Assembly: GCF_002288925.2 (NCBI RefSeq)
Contig: NW_022098068.1
Span: 597,923 to 661,922, forward strand
DNA from: Delphinapterus leucas
Lineage: Eukaryota; Chordata; Mammalia; Artiodactyla; Monodontidae
DNA length: 64,000 nt
Direction: 5' to 3'
Each line of letters begins with the position of its first letter. The stretch's first letter is position 1. A program made the position numbers and the translations under genes. Below the pieces are notes generated by a model, which made no database searches, had not been told where the DNA came from, and saw only the letters and a program-made list of their open reading frames with translations. Of the stretch, positions 10,977 to 21,553 are shown one piece after another.

Positions 10977-12544
10977 GAGTGGAGTCAAAATGGCAGTGTG
11001 GGAGGGCATGGAGTTCACATCTCCCCACAACTAGGGCACCTGCTGGATGCTGGTGGGAAATCTCGATGTCCAAGGAGATGGGAAGATCCCCCAAGTGACT
11101 GGGTAGGACGTGGGGGGCAGTGAGGAGGGAAGAGAAGTGGAGGCCAGATAGGACCAGTGCCCCTGAGGGGTGGCTGGGAGAGGGAAGGTGTTTCCATGCC
11201 TGGAGGGACAGTTGGGGGTTCAGAGGTTCGGGGGGGAGCATGTCTAGTATTTCCCTTACCAAATAGAGCCCTGGGAAGCCTGCTGCACTCCTGGGCCTGG
11301 TACTCCACCCTCCAGGGCCCCCTCAACCCACATGGGTCCTAGGCGCATGGGAGGGAGAGAGGAGGGGAGAAGAGGAGGAGAGGCAGGCAGTGAGAGGTCA
11401 CCCTCTGGTACCAGAGGATGACGAGAGGCACGTGGGACATTTCCCCCACTCACTCAGACCCTTAGAATCCCGCTGGGGTCCTGGCTTGGTCCTCTGTCTT
11501 TGTCCCCCCCCACTGCTTCATTGGTCCTGTGGGGGGGAAGAAGAAGAGAGTGGACAGGGATGGGTCTCCAGTACTGGAGGATCAGGGGAGGTGTGGAGGA
11601 TGTATCCCCCACCCACTCAGTCCCTGGGAAGCCTGCTGGACCCCCATTCCTGGTCCTCTGGCCTCTGGGGACCCCTCCGACTGCATGGGTCCTGGGGCAT
11701 GGGAGGGAGGAAGGGAGGAGGGGGGAAGAGGAGGAAAGGCGGACAGTGGTGGGTTGACCCTCTGGGAATGGAGGATCAGGGGAGGCACAATGGACATTTC
11801 CCCTACCCACTCAGGCCCTGGGAAGCCTGATGGGGTCCTGGGCCGGGTCCTCCACCTTCCAGGGTCCCCTCTGGCTGTCTTGGTTCTGGGTGGGAAAGAA
11901 GAGGAGAGATGGATGGGGAGGGACCTTTCAGGATGGGAGGATCGTGGGGAACACTCCTAGCATTTCCCCTGCCCACTCAGGCCCAGGACACCTGCTGGGG
12001 TCCCAGACCTGGTCCTCCAACCTCCAAGGGCAAAGGCACTCCTGGGCCCCTCCTGCTGTGCTGAGCCTAAGATGCACCCCACCCCAAGCCAAGGTCTTTT
12101 ATGGCTTTTTTTTTTCTCCTCTGTTTTGCTACTGTGGTTGTTTTATTTTCTGGTTGTTGTTTCATCTATATTTTTATTATTTTCATTTTTTCTAAAATAT
12201 CTGTTAGTTTTCTAACCTTATTTTATGTTTTACACTTTGTCAGTGTTCAGCTACTTTTTGTCTTCTTTTTTTTTTTGCTGCCCCATACAGCTTGTGGGAT
12301 CTTGGTTCTTGAGCCGGGATTGGGGCAGAGCTCCTGTCGTGAGAGCTCTGAGTCTGAACCACTGGACTAACAAAGCACCTCAGACCCAAGGAAATATTCA
12401 TCAGAGTGAGGTCTCCCAGAGGTCCTGATCTAGGCACAAAGACCCAGCTCTACCCAACAGCCTACAAACTCCAGTGCTGGAAGCATCAGGCCAAACAACC
12501 AGTAAGACAGGAACACAATCCCACCCATCAAAAAAAAAAATGAG
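10977..12544 (+). promoter_or_regulatory. L1 5' UTR with about five imperfect tandem units
   Basis: The GC-rich 5' UTR contains a block that recurs in the form 'ttcccc...cccactcagg-ccctgggaagcctgctgg-gtcctgg-tggtcctcc', followed by a purine-rich 'gggaggaagaggagag' stretch. Anchors lie at about 11251, 11441, 11604, 11798 and 11964, so spacing alternates between about 165 and 190 bp. A possible diverged unit starts near 11019. In L1 families in general such a region holds the internal promoter; promoter activity here is inference. The many overlapping short open frames in this stretch come from its composition and are not genes. Confidence 0.7.
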
Positions 12545-13425
12545 ATGACAAAAAAGCACATCATAGATTAAGGAGCAAGGTAAAAACCTACAAGACTAAA
12601 TAAATGAAGAGGATATAGACAACCTACCTGAAAAAGAATTCAGAGTAATGATAGTGAAGATGATCCAGAATCTCGGAAATAGAATGGAGGCATGGATTGA
12701 TAAAATACAAGAAATGTTTAACAAAGATCTAGAAGAACTAAAGAACAAACAAACAGAGATGAACAACAGAGTAAGTGAAATGAAAAATACACTAGAAGGA
12801 AGCAAGAATACAAAAACTGAGGCAGGAGAAAGAGTAAGTGAGCTGGAAGACAGAATGGTGGAAATAAATGCTGAGGAGCAGAATAAAGAAAAAAGAAGGA
12901 AAAGAATAAAGGACAATCTCAGAGACCTCTGGGACAACACTAAACGTACCAGCATTCAAAATATAGGGGTCCCAGGAGAAAAAGAGAAACAGAAGGGGTC
13001 TAAGAAAATATTCAAAGAGATTATAGTGGAAAACTTCCCTAACATGGGAAAGGAAATAGCCACCCAATCCAGGAATCACAAGGAGTCCCATACAGGATAA
13101 ACCCTAGGAGAAACACACCAAGACACATACTAATCAAACTAACAAAGATTAAAGTCAAAGAAAAAAATATTAAAAGCAGCAAGAGAAAAACAACAAATAA
13201 CATATAAAAGAATCCCCATAAGGTTATCAGCTGAGTTTTCAGCAGAAACTCTACAGTCCAGAAGGGAGTGGCAGGATATACTTAAAGTAATGAAAGAGAA
13301 AAACCTACAACCATGATTACTCATTCAGATTAGACAGGGAAATGAAAAGGGTTACAAACAAGCAAAAGCTAAGAGAATTCAGCATCACAAAAACAGCTTT
13401 ATAACAAATGGTAAAGGAACTTCTC
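12545..13425 (+). pseudogene. L1 ORF1 (RNA-binding protein) remnant
   Basis: L1 ORF1 makes a coiled-coil RNA-binding chaperone. The expected start codon at 12545 is followed after eight codons by a stop. The main open segment (12648-13100) has a lysine/glutamate-rich coiled-coil pattern ('ELKNKQTEMNNRVSEMKN', 'ELEDRMVEINAEE') and the conserved 'LRDLWDNTKRTSIQNIGVPG' segment, then 'ENFPNMGKE'. A frameshift near 13080 ends it, and homology continues in other frames to 'aaggaacttctctaggcggg' near 13425. It is clearly broken. Confidence 0.88.
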
Positions 13426-13501
13426 TAGGCGGGAAACACAAGAGAAGAAAAACACCCACAAAAACAAACACACAATAATTAAGGAAATAATTAACAGGAA
13501 C

Positions 13502-16500
13502 ATACATATTGATAATAACCTTGAATGTAAATGGATTAAATACTCTAACCAAAAGGCACAGACTGGCTGAATGGATACAAAAACAAGACCCATATATATG
13601 CTGTCTACAAGAGACCCACTTCAGACCTAGGCACACGTACAGACTGGAAGTGAAGGGATGGAAAAATATATTCCATGCAAATGGAAATCAAAAGAAAGCT
13701 GGAGCAGCAATACTCATATCAGAAAAAAATAGACTTTAAAATAAAGACTGTTACAAGAGATAAGGAGGGACACTACATAATGATCAAGGGATCAATGCAA
13801 GAAGAAGATATAAAAATTGTAAATATTTATGCACCCAACATAGGAGCACCTCAATACATAAGGCAAATGCTAACAACCATAAAAGGGGAAACCAAGAGTA
13901 GCACAATAATTGTAGGGGACTTTAACAGCCCACTTACACCAATGGACAGATCATCCAAACAGAAAATGAGTAAGGAAACACAAGCTTTAAATGACAAAAT
14001 AGACCAGATAGAGTTAATTGATATATGACATTCCACCCAAAGGTGGCCGAATACACTGTCTTCTCAAGTGCACACAGAACATTCTCCAGGATAGATCACA
14101 TTTTGGTTCACAAATCGAGCCTCAGAAAAGGAAAAGTGTATAAAGCATCTTTACTGACCACAACATTATGAGATTAGAAATCAATTACAGGAAAAAAACT
14201 GTAAAAAACAAAAATACATGAAGGCTAAACAGTGCACTACTAAATAACCAAGAGATCACTGAAGAAATCAAAGAGGAAATCAAAAAATACCTAGAGAAAA
14301 ATGACTCTGAAAATGTGAGGACCCAAAACCTATGGGATGCAGCAAAAGCAGTTCTAAGAGGGAAGTTTATAATAATTGAATCTCATCTCAAGAAACAAGA
14401 AACATCTCAAACCTAAAGCAACTAGAGAAAGAAGAACAAAGAAAACCCTAAGTCAGTAGAAGGAAAGAATCATCAAAATCAGGGCAGAAATAAATGAAAC
14501 AGAAATGAAGAAAACAATAGCAAAGATCAATAAAACTAAAAGTTGTTTCTTTGAGAAGATAAACAAAATTAAAAAACGTAAAGCACACTCATTAAGAAAA
14601 AAAAGGAGAGGCTACAAATCAATAAAATTAGAAATGAAAAAAGAGAAATCACGACTGACACTGCAGAATTACAAAGGATGATAAGAGACTACCACAAACA
14701 ACTATATGCCAGTAAAATGGACAACCTTGAAGAAATGTACAAATTCCCTGAAAGGTACAACTTCCCAAGCCTGAACCAGGAAGAATTAGAAGATATAAAG
14801 CAACCTATCACAAATAATGAACTTGAAACTGTAATTAGAAATCTTCCAACAAAAGAAAATCCAGGACCAGATGGCTTCACTGGCAAATTCTATCAAACAT
14901 TTAGAGAAGAGCTAACCCTGATCCGTCTCAAACTCTTAAAAAAATTGCACAGGGAGGAACACTCCCAAATTAGTTCTACAAGGCCACCATTACCCTGATA
15001 ACAAAACCAGACAAAGATGTCACAAAGAAAGAAAACTACAAGCCAAAATAACTGATGAACATAGATGCAAAAAATCCTCAACAAAATACTAGCAAACAGA
15101 ATCCAACAGCACATTAAAGGGATCATACACCATGAACAAGTGAGATTTATCCCAGGAATGCAAGGATTCTTCAATACATGCAAATCAATCAATGTGATAC
15201 ACCATATTAACAAAGTAAGGAATAAAAACCATATGATCTCAATAGATGCAGAAGAAGCTTTTGATAAAAATCAACACTCATTTTTAATAAAAACTCTCCA
15301 GAGAATAGGCATATACGTAAACTACCTCAACATTATAAAGGCGATATATGACAAACACACAGCAGACATGATTCACAATGGTGAAAAATTGAAAGCATTT
15401 CCAATGAGATCAAGAGCAAGCAAAGGATGTCCACTCTCACCCTTCTTACTGAACACAGTTTTGGAAGTCATAGACATGGCAGTTAGAGAAGAAAAAGAAA
15501 TAGAAGGAATACAAATTAGGAAACAAGAGGTAAAACTATCACTGCTTGCAGATGACATGATACTATACATAGAAAATGCTAAAGACACCAGAAAACTACT
15601 AGAACTAATCAATGAATTTGGTAAGGTTGCTGGATACAAAACTAATGTACAGAAATCTCTTGCCTTTCTATACACTAACAACAGAAAATCCGAAAGAGAA
15701 ATTAAGGAAATAATCCCATTTACCAATGCGACAAAAATAGCAAAGTATCTAGGAAGAAACCTACCTAAGGAGGCAAAAGCCCTGTACTCAGAAAACCATA
15801 AAACACTGATGGAAGAAATCAAAGATGACATAAACAGATGGAGAAATATACCATGTTCTTGGATTGGAAGAATCAATATTGTGAAAATGACTATACTACC
15901 CAAATCAATCTACAGATTCAATGCAATCCCTGATAAATTACCAATGGCATTCTTCACAGTATTAGAACAAAAATTTTTAAAATTTGTATGAAAACACAAA
16001 AGACTCCAAATAGCAAAAGCGATACTGAGAAAGAAAAATTGATCTGGAGGAATCAGGCTCCCCGACTTCAAAGTATACTACAAAGCTACAGTAAACAAGA
16101 CAGTATGGTACTGGCACAAAACAGAAATATAGACCAATGGAACATGATGGAAAGCCCAGAGATAAACCGTGCACATGTTGTCACCTAATTTATGACAAAG
16201 GAGGCAAGAACATACAATGGAAAAAAAGACAGCCTCGTCAATAAGTAGTGCTGGGAAAACTCGACAGGCTACATGTAAATGAATGGAATTAGAACACTCC
16301 CTAACACCATACACAAAAATAAACTCAAAATAGGTTAGAGACCTAAATGTAAGACACTATAAAATTCTTAGAGGAAAACTTAGGAAGAACACTCTTTGAC
16401 ATAAATCACAGCAAGATCTTTTTTGATCCACCTCCTAGAGTAACGAAAATAAAAACCGAAATAAACAAATGGGACCTAATGAAACTTAAAAGCTTTTGCA

Positions 16501-17590
16501 CAGCAAAGGAAACCATAAACAAGACGAAAAGGCAACCCTCTAAATGGGAGAAAATATTTGCAAATGAAGCAACATACAAAGGATTAATCTCCAAAATATA
16601 CAAACAGCACATGGAGCTCAATATTAAAGAAAAAAATCAACCCAATTAAAAAATGGGCAGGGCTTCCCTGATGGCACAGTGGTAAAGAATCCACCTCCCA
16701 ATGCAAGGGACATTGGTTCGAGCCCTGGCCCGGGAAGACCCAACATTCCATGGAGCAAAAAAACCCATGTGCTACAACTACTGAGCCTGCACTCTAAAGC
16801 CCATGCTCCGCAACAAGAGAAGCCACCGAAATGAGAAGCCCATGCACCACAAAGAACAGTAGCCCCCACTTGCCACAATTAGAAAAAAGCCCTCACACAG
16901 CAGCGAAGACCCAACGCAGACATAAATAAACAAACAAACAAGTAAATAAATAAAAATTTAAAAAATAAAAAATGGGCAGAACGCCTAGTCATTTCACGAA
17001 AGAAGACATACAGATGGCCAACAAACACATGAAAAGATGCTCAACATCACTAATTATTAGAGAAATACAAATCAAAACTACAATGATGTATCACCTCACA
17101 CCAGTCAGAATGGCCATCACCAAAAATTCTACAAACAATAAATGCTGGAGTTGGTGTGGAGAATAGGGAACCCTTTTGCCCTGTTGGTTGGAACATAAAT
17201 TGATACAACTACTATGGAGAACTTTATGGAGGTTCCTTAAAAAGCTAAAAATAGAACTACCATATGAACCAGAAATCCTACTACTGGCATATACCCTGAG
17301 AAAACCATAATTCAAAAGGACACATGTACACCAGTGTTCATTGCAGCACTATTTACAATTGCCAGGACAAGGAAGCAACCTAAATGTCCATCAACAGATG
17401 AATGGATAAAGAAGATGTAGTACATACATCTTACACATACTCTTACACAGAGTATTACTCTGTCATAAAAAGGAACAAAATTTGGTCATTTGTAGAGATG
17501 TGGATGGACCTAGAGTCTGTCATACAGAGTGACGTAAGCCAGAGAGAGAAAAACAAATTTTGTATATTAAAGCATATATGTGGAATCTAG
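13502..17590 (+). pseudogene. L1 ORF2 (endonuclease and reverse transcriptase) remnant
   Basis: ORF2 supplies the endonuclease and reverse transcriptase for target-primed insertion. The endonuclease N-terminus is readable from 13509 ('NVNGLNTLTKRHRLAEWIQ', 'CCLQETHF'). It shifts frame near 13725 in an A-run and continues with 'IVGDFNSPLTPMDR' and, near 14155, a 'TDHN' motif. The reverse transcriptase is best preserved at 15065-15991: motif A '[10 protein letters not shown]', motif B altered to 'ASKGCPLSP', and the catalytic motif as 'LLADDMILY', where a phenylalanine is usual at the residue before ADD. The C-terminal region is split by a CHR SINE at 16661-16965. Many stops and frameshifts are present. 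Confidence 0.9.
16661..16965 (+). mobile_element. CHR-type tRNA-derived SINE, long form, inside L1 ORF2
   Basis: Begins 'ggcttccctgatggcacagt' and contains box-B-like 'ggttcgagccctgg', 'tgctacaactactgagcctg', 'gcaacaagagaagccaccga' and 'cgaagacccaacgcag', ending in an A-rich TAAATAAA tail. It is flanked by perfect 14-bp TSDs 'taaaaaatgggcag' at 16647-16660 and 16966-16979. It is about 305 bp, longer than the other CHR SINEs here, because it carries the extended tRNA-unrelated body. It inserted after the host L1. Family name is from memory; a related SINE subfamily is possible. Confidence 0.9.
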
Positions 17591-18010
17591 AGAAATCATA
17601 CAGATGAACATATTTGTAGGGCAGAAATAGCGACTTAGACATAAAGAACAGACATTTGGGCATGGGTGGGGGAGAAGTGGAGGGTGGGACTAATTGTGAG
17701 ATTAGGATTGATATATATACACTGCCATGCGTACAATAGGTAGCTAATGGGAACATGTTATAAAGCACAGGAAGCTCAGCTCAGTGCTCTGTGACGACCC
17801 AGATGGGTGGGAGGGGGGGGGGGGGGAGGGAGGTCTAAGAGGGAAGAGATATATGTATACATATAGCTTATTCACTTCATTGTACAGCAGAACTTAACAC
17901 AATACTGTAAAGCAATTATACTCCAAAATTAAAATAAAATAAAGTAAATAAAATGAAGCAGAGGAAAAAAGATAGAAAAAAATAAAATAAAAGGAAAAAT
18001 TGATAAATTA
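17591..18010 (+). other. L1 3' UTR with 14-G run and A-rich tail
   Basis: Follows ORF2. It includes 'gcatgggtgggggagaagtg' near 17660, a run of 14 consecutive G at 17813-17826 that can form a G-quadruplex, the conserved 'cagcagaacttaacacaata', and the end 'gcaattatactccaaaatta' before an A-rich tail. G-rich 3' UTR tracts are a known L1 trait. Confidence 0.8.
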
Positions 18011-18025
18011 AAAAAAAGAGCTTGG

Positions 18026-18400
18026 TGGAATCTCAAAAAACAAAATGTTTCTGAAGAACTTAGGCAAAGGACAGGAATAAAGATGCAGACGTAGAGAATG
18101 GACTTGAGAACACAGAGAGGGGGAAGGGTAATCTGGGACGAAGTGAGAGAGTGGCATGGACATATATACATTACCAAAAGTAAAGTAGATAGCTAGTGGG
18201 AAGAAGCTTCATAGCACAAGGAGATCAGCTCAGTGCTTTGTGTCCACCTAGAGTGGTGGGATAGGGAGGGTGGAAGGGAGACGCAAGAGGGAGGAGATAT
18301 GGGGATAAATGTATATGTATAGCTGATTCACTTTGTTATACAGCAGAAACTAACACACCATTGTAAAGCAATTATACTCCAATAAAGATGTTTTTTTTTT
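18026..18400 (+). mobile_element. 5'-truncated L1 (3' UTR only) at the same target site
   Basis: Starts 'tggaatctcaaaaaacaaaa' (end of ORF2/3' UTR) and runs through 'cacaaggagatcagctcagt' and 'tatacagcagaaactaacac' to 'ctccaataaagatg', then an unusual T10 run before A8. It is flanked by the same target sequence as the full-length L1: 'aaaaaaagagcttgg' at 18011-18025 and again at 18402-18416. Confidence 0.88.
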
Positions 18401-18416
18401 AAAAAAAAGAGCTTGG

Positions 18417-18650
18417 ATATTACTTTAATTAATATAGAAAGCCATTGGAGGGTTTTAAGAAATATTACCCTTGCTGTTATTTGGAAAATGTATTGAGAGT
18501 GGGTAAAAGTGGAAACAGAGGGACCAATTAGGATACTGAAGTAGTAGACCAGAGAGATGGTAGAGCAGATGGAGAGAAGTATTCAGAATCATTATATGGT
18601 TTGGAAGTAGACCTAATAGTACAGACTGGTGGGTAGAAATAAGAAGGAAC
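18417..18650 (-). repeat. L2 LINE fragment, right half of the split L2
   Basis: 'agaaagccattggagggttt', 'ggaccaattaggatactgaa', 'gtagtagaccagagagatgg' and 'cagatggagagaagtattca' match the reverse complement of L2 in order. With 10740-10963 it rebuilds the ancient L2 that the L1s entered. Confidence 0.75.
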
Positions 18651-18910
18651 ACTTATTTTGTCACCTACTTTTTAACCTAATCTATAAACAACCCTGTAAG
18701 GAAGGTGGAATTACCCCCACTAGAGGATTTTCAGTAGGGAAGTGATATGCTCTAACTTGCGTTGCTTAAAAATGCTTTCAGTTTCATTATCTCAACATCC
18801 ATAAAGATCTCTGCACTAGGTAAGATGAGGACTGTGCCCTCTTATTCTCTGCCATTTTACAAGTGGGGAACCTAAGACTCAAATATCTGATCCTGATTTG
18901 TAACTCTTAT
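18651..18910 (-). repeat. MIR and second L2 fragments, antisense
   Basis: 'caaccctgtaaggaaggtgg' and 'attttacaagtggggaacct' are antisense MIR pieces. Between them 'tcagtagggaagtgatatgc' matches antisense L2 just downstream of the 'agccattggagggttttaag' point. The order suggests small nested old repeats. Confidence 0.5.
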
Positions 18911-20635
18911 CACTGATTTTGAATACAGGAACCGTGTTCACTCCAGCTGTTGGAATTACCCCTCAGATCCTCAAGAGGTAGGTGTAACCCATTTCCTGAT
19001 TGTTGTAGCTCTCCAGGATGTGTTATCCATAACACACTGAGATCACAGGCTAGTAACCATCATCCCAAGGGCCAACTCAGGAAACACTCTCAAGCACCTG
19101 TGTTTGGCTTCTTTCAAGGTATATAGGGTTTATCTAGGAAAAGACCATTTTAACTTACCTGAGCTAGGGCATGGAAATATATGTGAATGAGGAGAAATGT
19201 AAGTACCAGAGCTATCTAAGTCCCTAGAGCTCCCACAGTACCCTGTGCTCCCCTCTCTCAGGGTACAGATCACACTATTTGGTTCTCTTCTGTTTCCTTG
19301 CCCCACTGAAGGATAAGTCCTCTCATAGGACCTAAGTCAGTAAATATTGGTTGATAGCATGCATAAAAAATACAAAAGAATCTTGAAATTTAACCTTCCC
19401 CTTTGCTTTGTAGAATATTATCTACACTAGCATAATCTGGGTTATATGAACTTGCAAATTTGGCCATTCAGTGTTCTACTTCAATACTACAGCTGTTTCT
19501 TCAACTTCCCAACTTGGTAGCAAAATGTGAGATATATTGTTTTTCTACTTACCAGCATTGCCTTGCTGGAGTAGTCTAATTATGAGATATAATACCAGCT
19601 AAGTCAACTCACTCTCCTCTTGTTCTTGCTTACCCCCATCAAAACACTCATTAGCTTGTACTATAATTGTTTGTTTACTTGGCATTATCTCACTTGAATA
19701 ATATTTCCCACTCTCTTTAAGATCTAGGACCATGCCATGCATGTGCACAATTCGAGAGACCCCATCGCCTGGAGCAGATAAGGCACTAGTGTCTGCTGAA
19801 CACTCTGCCACTCTCTGCTGAGATACATCTTCTCTTAACATTCATCTTTATTTCCTAAAGTGTCTTCACTTTTTCTCCTCACACTGACTTCACACATGAT
19901 TTGATATCCTCTACAATAGACAGGCATACTTCCTCCTTTTATTGCCAAACTTCAAAGAGAAGCCACCAACTTGATGTCTCTATTTCCAACCACTTGTGCT
20001 CTTTCTGTTAGACAATCTAGTTTCAAACTCCACTAATCTAATGAATTCTTGAAGATTGTATTTAAAAACTTCTTGTCAATTTCAGGGTCCTTTTTGATAT
20101 TCTTTCTCTTCAAGTCATTTGTAGTATTTGAGAGCAGGGATAACCCTTGTTCTTCAAAATCTCCTCCCTTACAAAATGTAAAATAGGTTAGTAACTCTTA
20201 GCTACACAGGATGGTTTGTTATGAGGCTTAAATGAAATCATATGTATGCACAGGCTCTGATAACACAGGTACTCTGCCTTTAACATTTGTAGAGCTTGGA
20301 TCAAGAATAGAAATGGAGGTCCATATATCATATGTCTAAATATTTACAAGTTATTAATCAAGTTGACTAACTGTTAAATAAAATGTTAATATCTCCTACT
20401 TTGACAAATACACCTTTATAACAACTTTGAAGCCCAGATTCGAATGTAGAATTCTTACACTTCTGATAGTTCCATGCCAAAATGTGCTGGCATGTGGGAG
20501 AGCTATCTCTCAGCCTTCAGTACATCCCTTTTATCTTCCCATGATTGGCTCTGCTCTATACTGAGAAGGGCCTTGCATGTGCACATGTGGGCCCCTGGAA
20601 TGTGGTCTGAAAAAAGAGGTGTAGTCTCTTTGTGG
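18911..20635. other. Mostly single-copy DNA with L2 pieces
   Basis: About 19200-19365 resembles a sense L2 3' end ('cagtaaatattggttgatag'). About 19920-20120 resembles internal L2 ('ccaacttgatgtctctattt', 'cagtttcaaactcc'-like wording around 20020). The antisense 80-codon open frame at 19599-19841 has no family I recognise, no upstream or downstream gene context, and is probably chance. No gene is supported. Confidence 0.4.
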
Positions 20636-20829
20636 GCATGTCCCCTTGTCCTTGTAGACTATTCACTCTGTGGGGAAGATTGTACCTAGAGAAAGGCTAG
20701 AACAGGGCCTCAAAATGCTGGGTGGCATTACCTGGCCCATTGTAGATATTCAATAAGTGGTAGCTAATATGAATATGGTTACTTCCTTTTTGCTATCAAT
20801 GGTGAATTTTATTTTTAAATCACTTTATT
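20636..20829 (+). repeat. Local duplication, copy A
   Basis: A stretch of about 190 bp beginning 'ggcatgtccccttgtccttg' recurs at 21361-21553 with about 14 differences by eye. It includes 'aggctagaacagggcctcaa' and 'tagatattcaataagtggta', the latter resembling a MIR 3' tail. The two copies are direct repeats offset by about 725 bp. Confidence 0.85.
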
Positions 20830-21005
20830 GAAGCAAAATTTGTACATATTTAATATATACAACTCAGTGAGTTTGAGTATAAATACAAAGCAGTGAAACC
20901 ATTACTACCAATGCCATAGACATAGCCATTAAAGTTACCTCCTACTCCTTTTATTATTACTATTTTTTATAATAAAAACACTTACCATAAGATCCACCCT
21001 CTTAG
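20820..21005 (-). repeat. Possible old L1 3' UTR fragment
   Basis: 'aatcactttattgaagcaaa' through 'acaactcagtgagtttgagt' and 'ataaatacaaagcagtgaaa' resembles the antisense 3' end of old L1s ('ctttattgagatataattca' type). It lies between the two duplicated blocks and was probably inserted there. Confidence 0.5.
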
Positions 21006-21220
21006 CAAGTTGTAAGTTGGAAATTTTGGTTATTTTTTAAATCATTTATTCCTCTTATCATCTCTATCTGGTCAGCAAGCATGCCAAGCATGGTTCTGTG
21101 GCTGTATGTTAAATGTTCAACTGGTCGGAAAGGGAATTTCTTCTCTTCAATTTCAGCACCGGAGCTGTTAGAGTGGAAAGGAAGATCTATGAAGTGGACA
21201 CAAAAAGAACATCTTACCAT
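21002..21220 (-). other. Unrecognised 72-codon antisense open frame, exon-like
   Basis: The frame has mixed, non-repetitive composition ('FPFRPVEHLTYSHRTMLGM', then 'LADQIEMIRGINDL'), unlike the LINE frames nearby. I do not recognise a family. There is no signal peptide or membrane segment. It lies between the two 190-bp duplicated blocks. It could be a fragment of a processed pseudogene, an exon, or chance. Confidence 0.2.
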
Positions 21221-21360
21221 ATTAAGTGGCTTCTTTAGGTACTAGTGTTTGTACAAGCTTGGCAACAATAGCAGCACAATATGTTGCAGGACACGTAAAT
21301 ACCTGGAGACCATGTGAGAACTTAAAGGAAGGAATTGGACTGTGGGACAATGTAACCAAG

Positions 21361-21553
21361 GGTATGTCCCCTTGGCCTTGTAGACTATTCACTCTGTGGG
21401 AAGATTGTACCTAGAGGAAGGCTAGAACAGGGCCTCAAAATCCTGGGTGGCATTGCCTGATCCATTGTAGATATTCAATAAATGGTAGCTAATATGAATA
21501 TAATTATTTCTTTTTTGCCATCAATGGTGAATTTTGTTTTTAAACACTTTATT
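21361..21553 (+). repeat. Local duplication, copy B
   Basis: Partner of 20636-20829. It begins 'ggtatgtccccttggccttg' and runs through 'tagatattcaataaatggta' to 'aaacactttatt'. The match stops on both sides with no matching flanks. Confidence 0.85.

Larger units (their letters stand above)
10977..18010 (+). mobile_element. Full-length young L1 (LINE-1), inactivated
   Basis: A complete L1 layout is present: GC-rich 5' UTR (10977-12544), ORF1 remnant (12545-13425), ORF2 remnant (13502-17590), 3' UTR with a G-rich tract, and an A-rich tail to 18010. The 5' start 'gggagtggagtcaaaatggc' is a typical L1 beginning, and the target-site repeat 'aaaaagagcttgg' precedes it (10964-10976) and follows it (18013-18025). 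Without the internal SINE (16661-16965 plus one TSD) it is about 6.7 kb. Both ORFs carry stops and frameshifts, so it cannot move by itself. The target was an antisense L2. Confidence 0.92.

Noticed and set aside
11015..11960. Several overlapping 60-146 residue GC-rich open frames on both strands
   Set aside because: They follow from the GC- and purine-rich composition of an L1 5' UTR and its tandem units; proteins are low-complexity G/P/R-rich with no family.
15065..15991. 308-residue open frame as a real gene
   Set aside because: It is the L1 reverse-transcriptase segment, with motifs matching the other L1 copies, inside a broken ORF2.
16661..16760. tRNA gene
   Set aside because: Box A/B-like sequence belongs to the tRNA-derived head of a SINE; no complete cloverleaf and an A-rich tail with TSDs.
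19599..19841. 80-residue antisense open frame as a gene
   Set aside because: No family resemblance, no conserved context and no start or splice support; it lies among L2 pieces.
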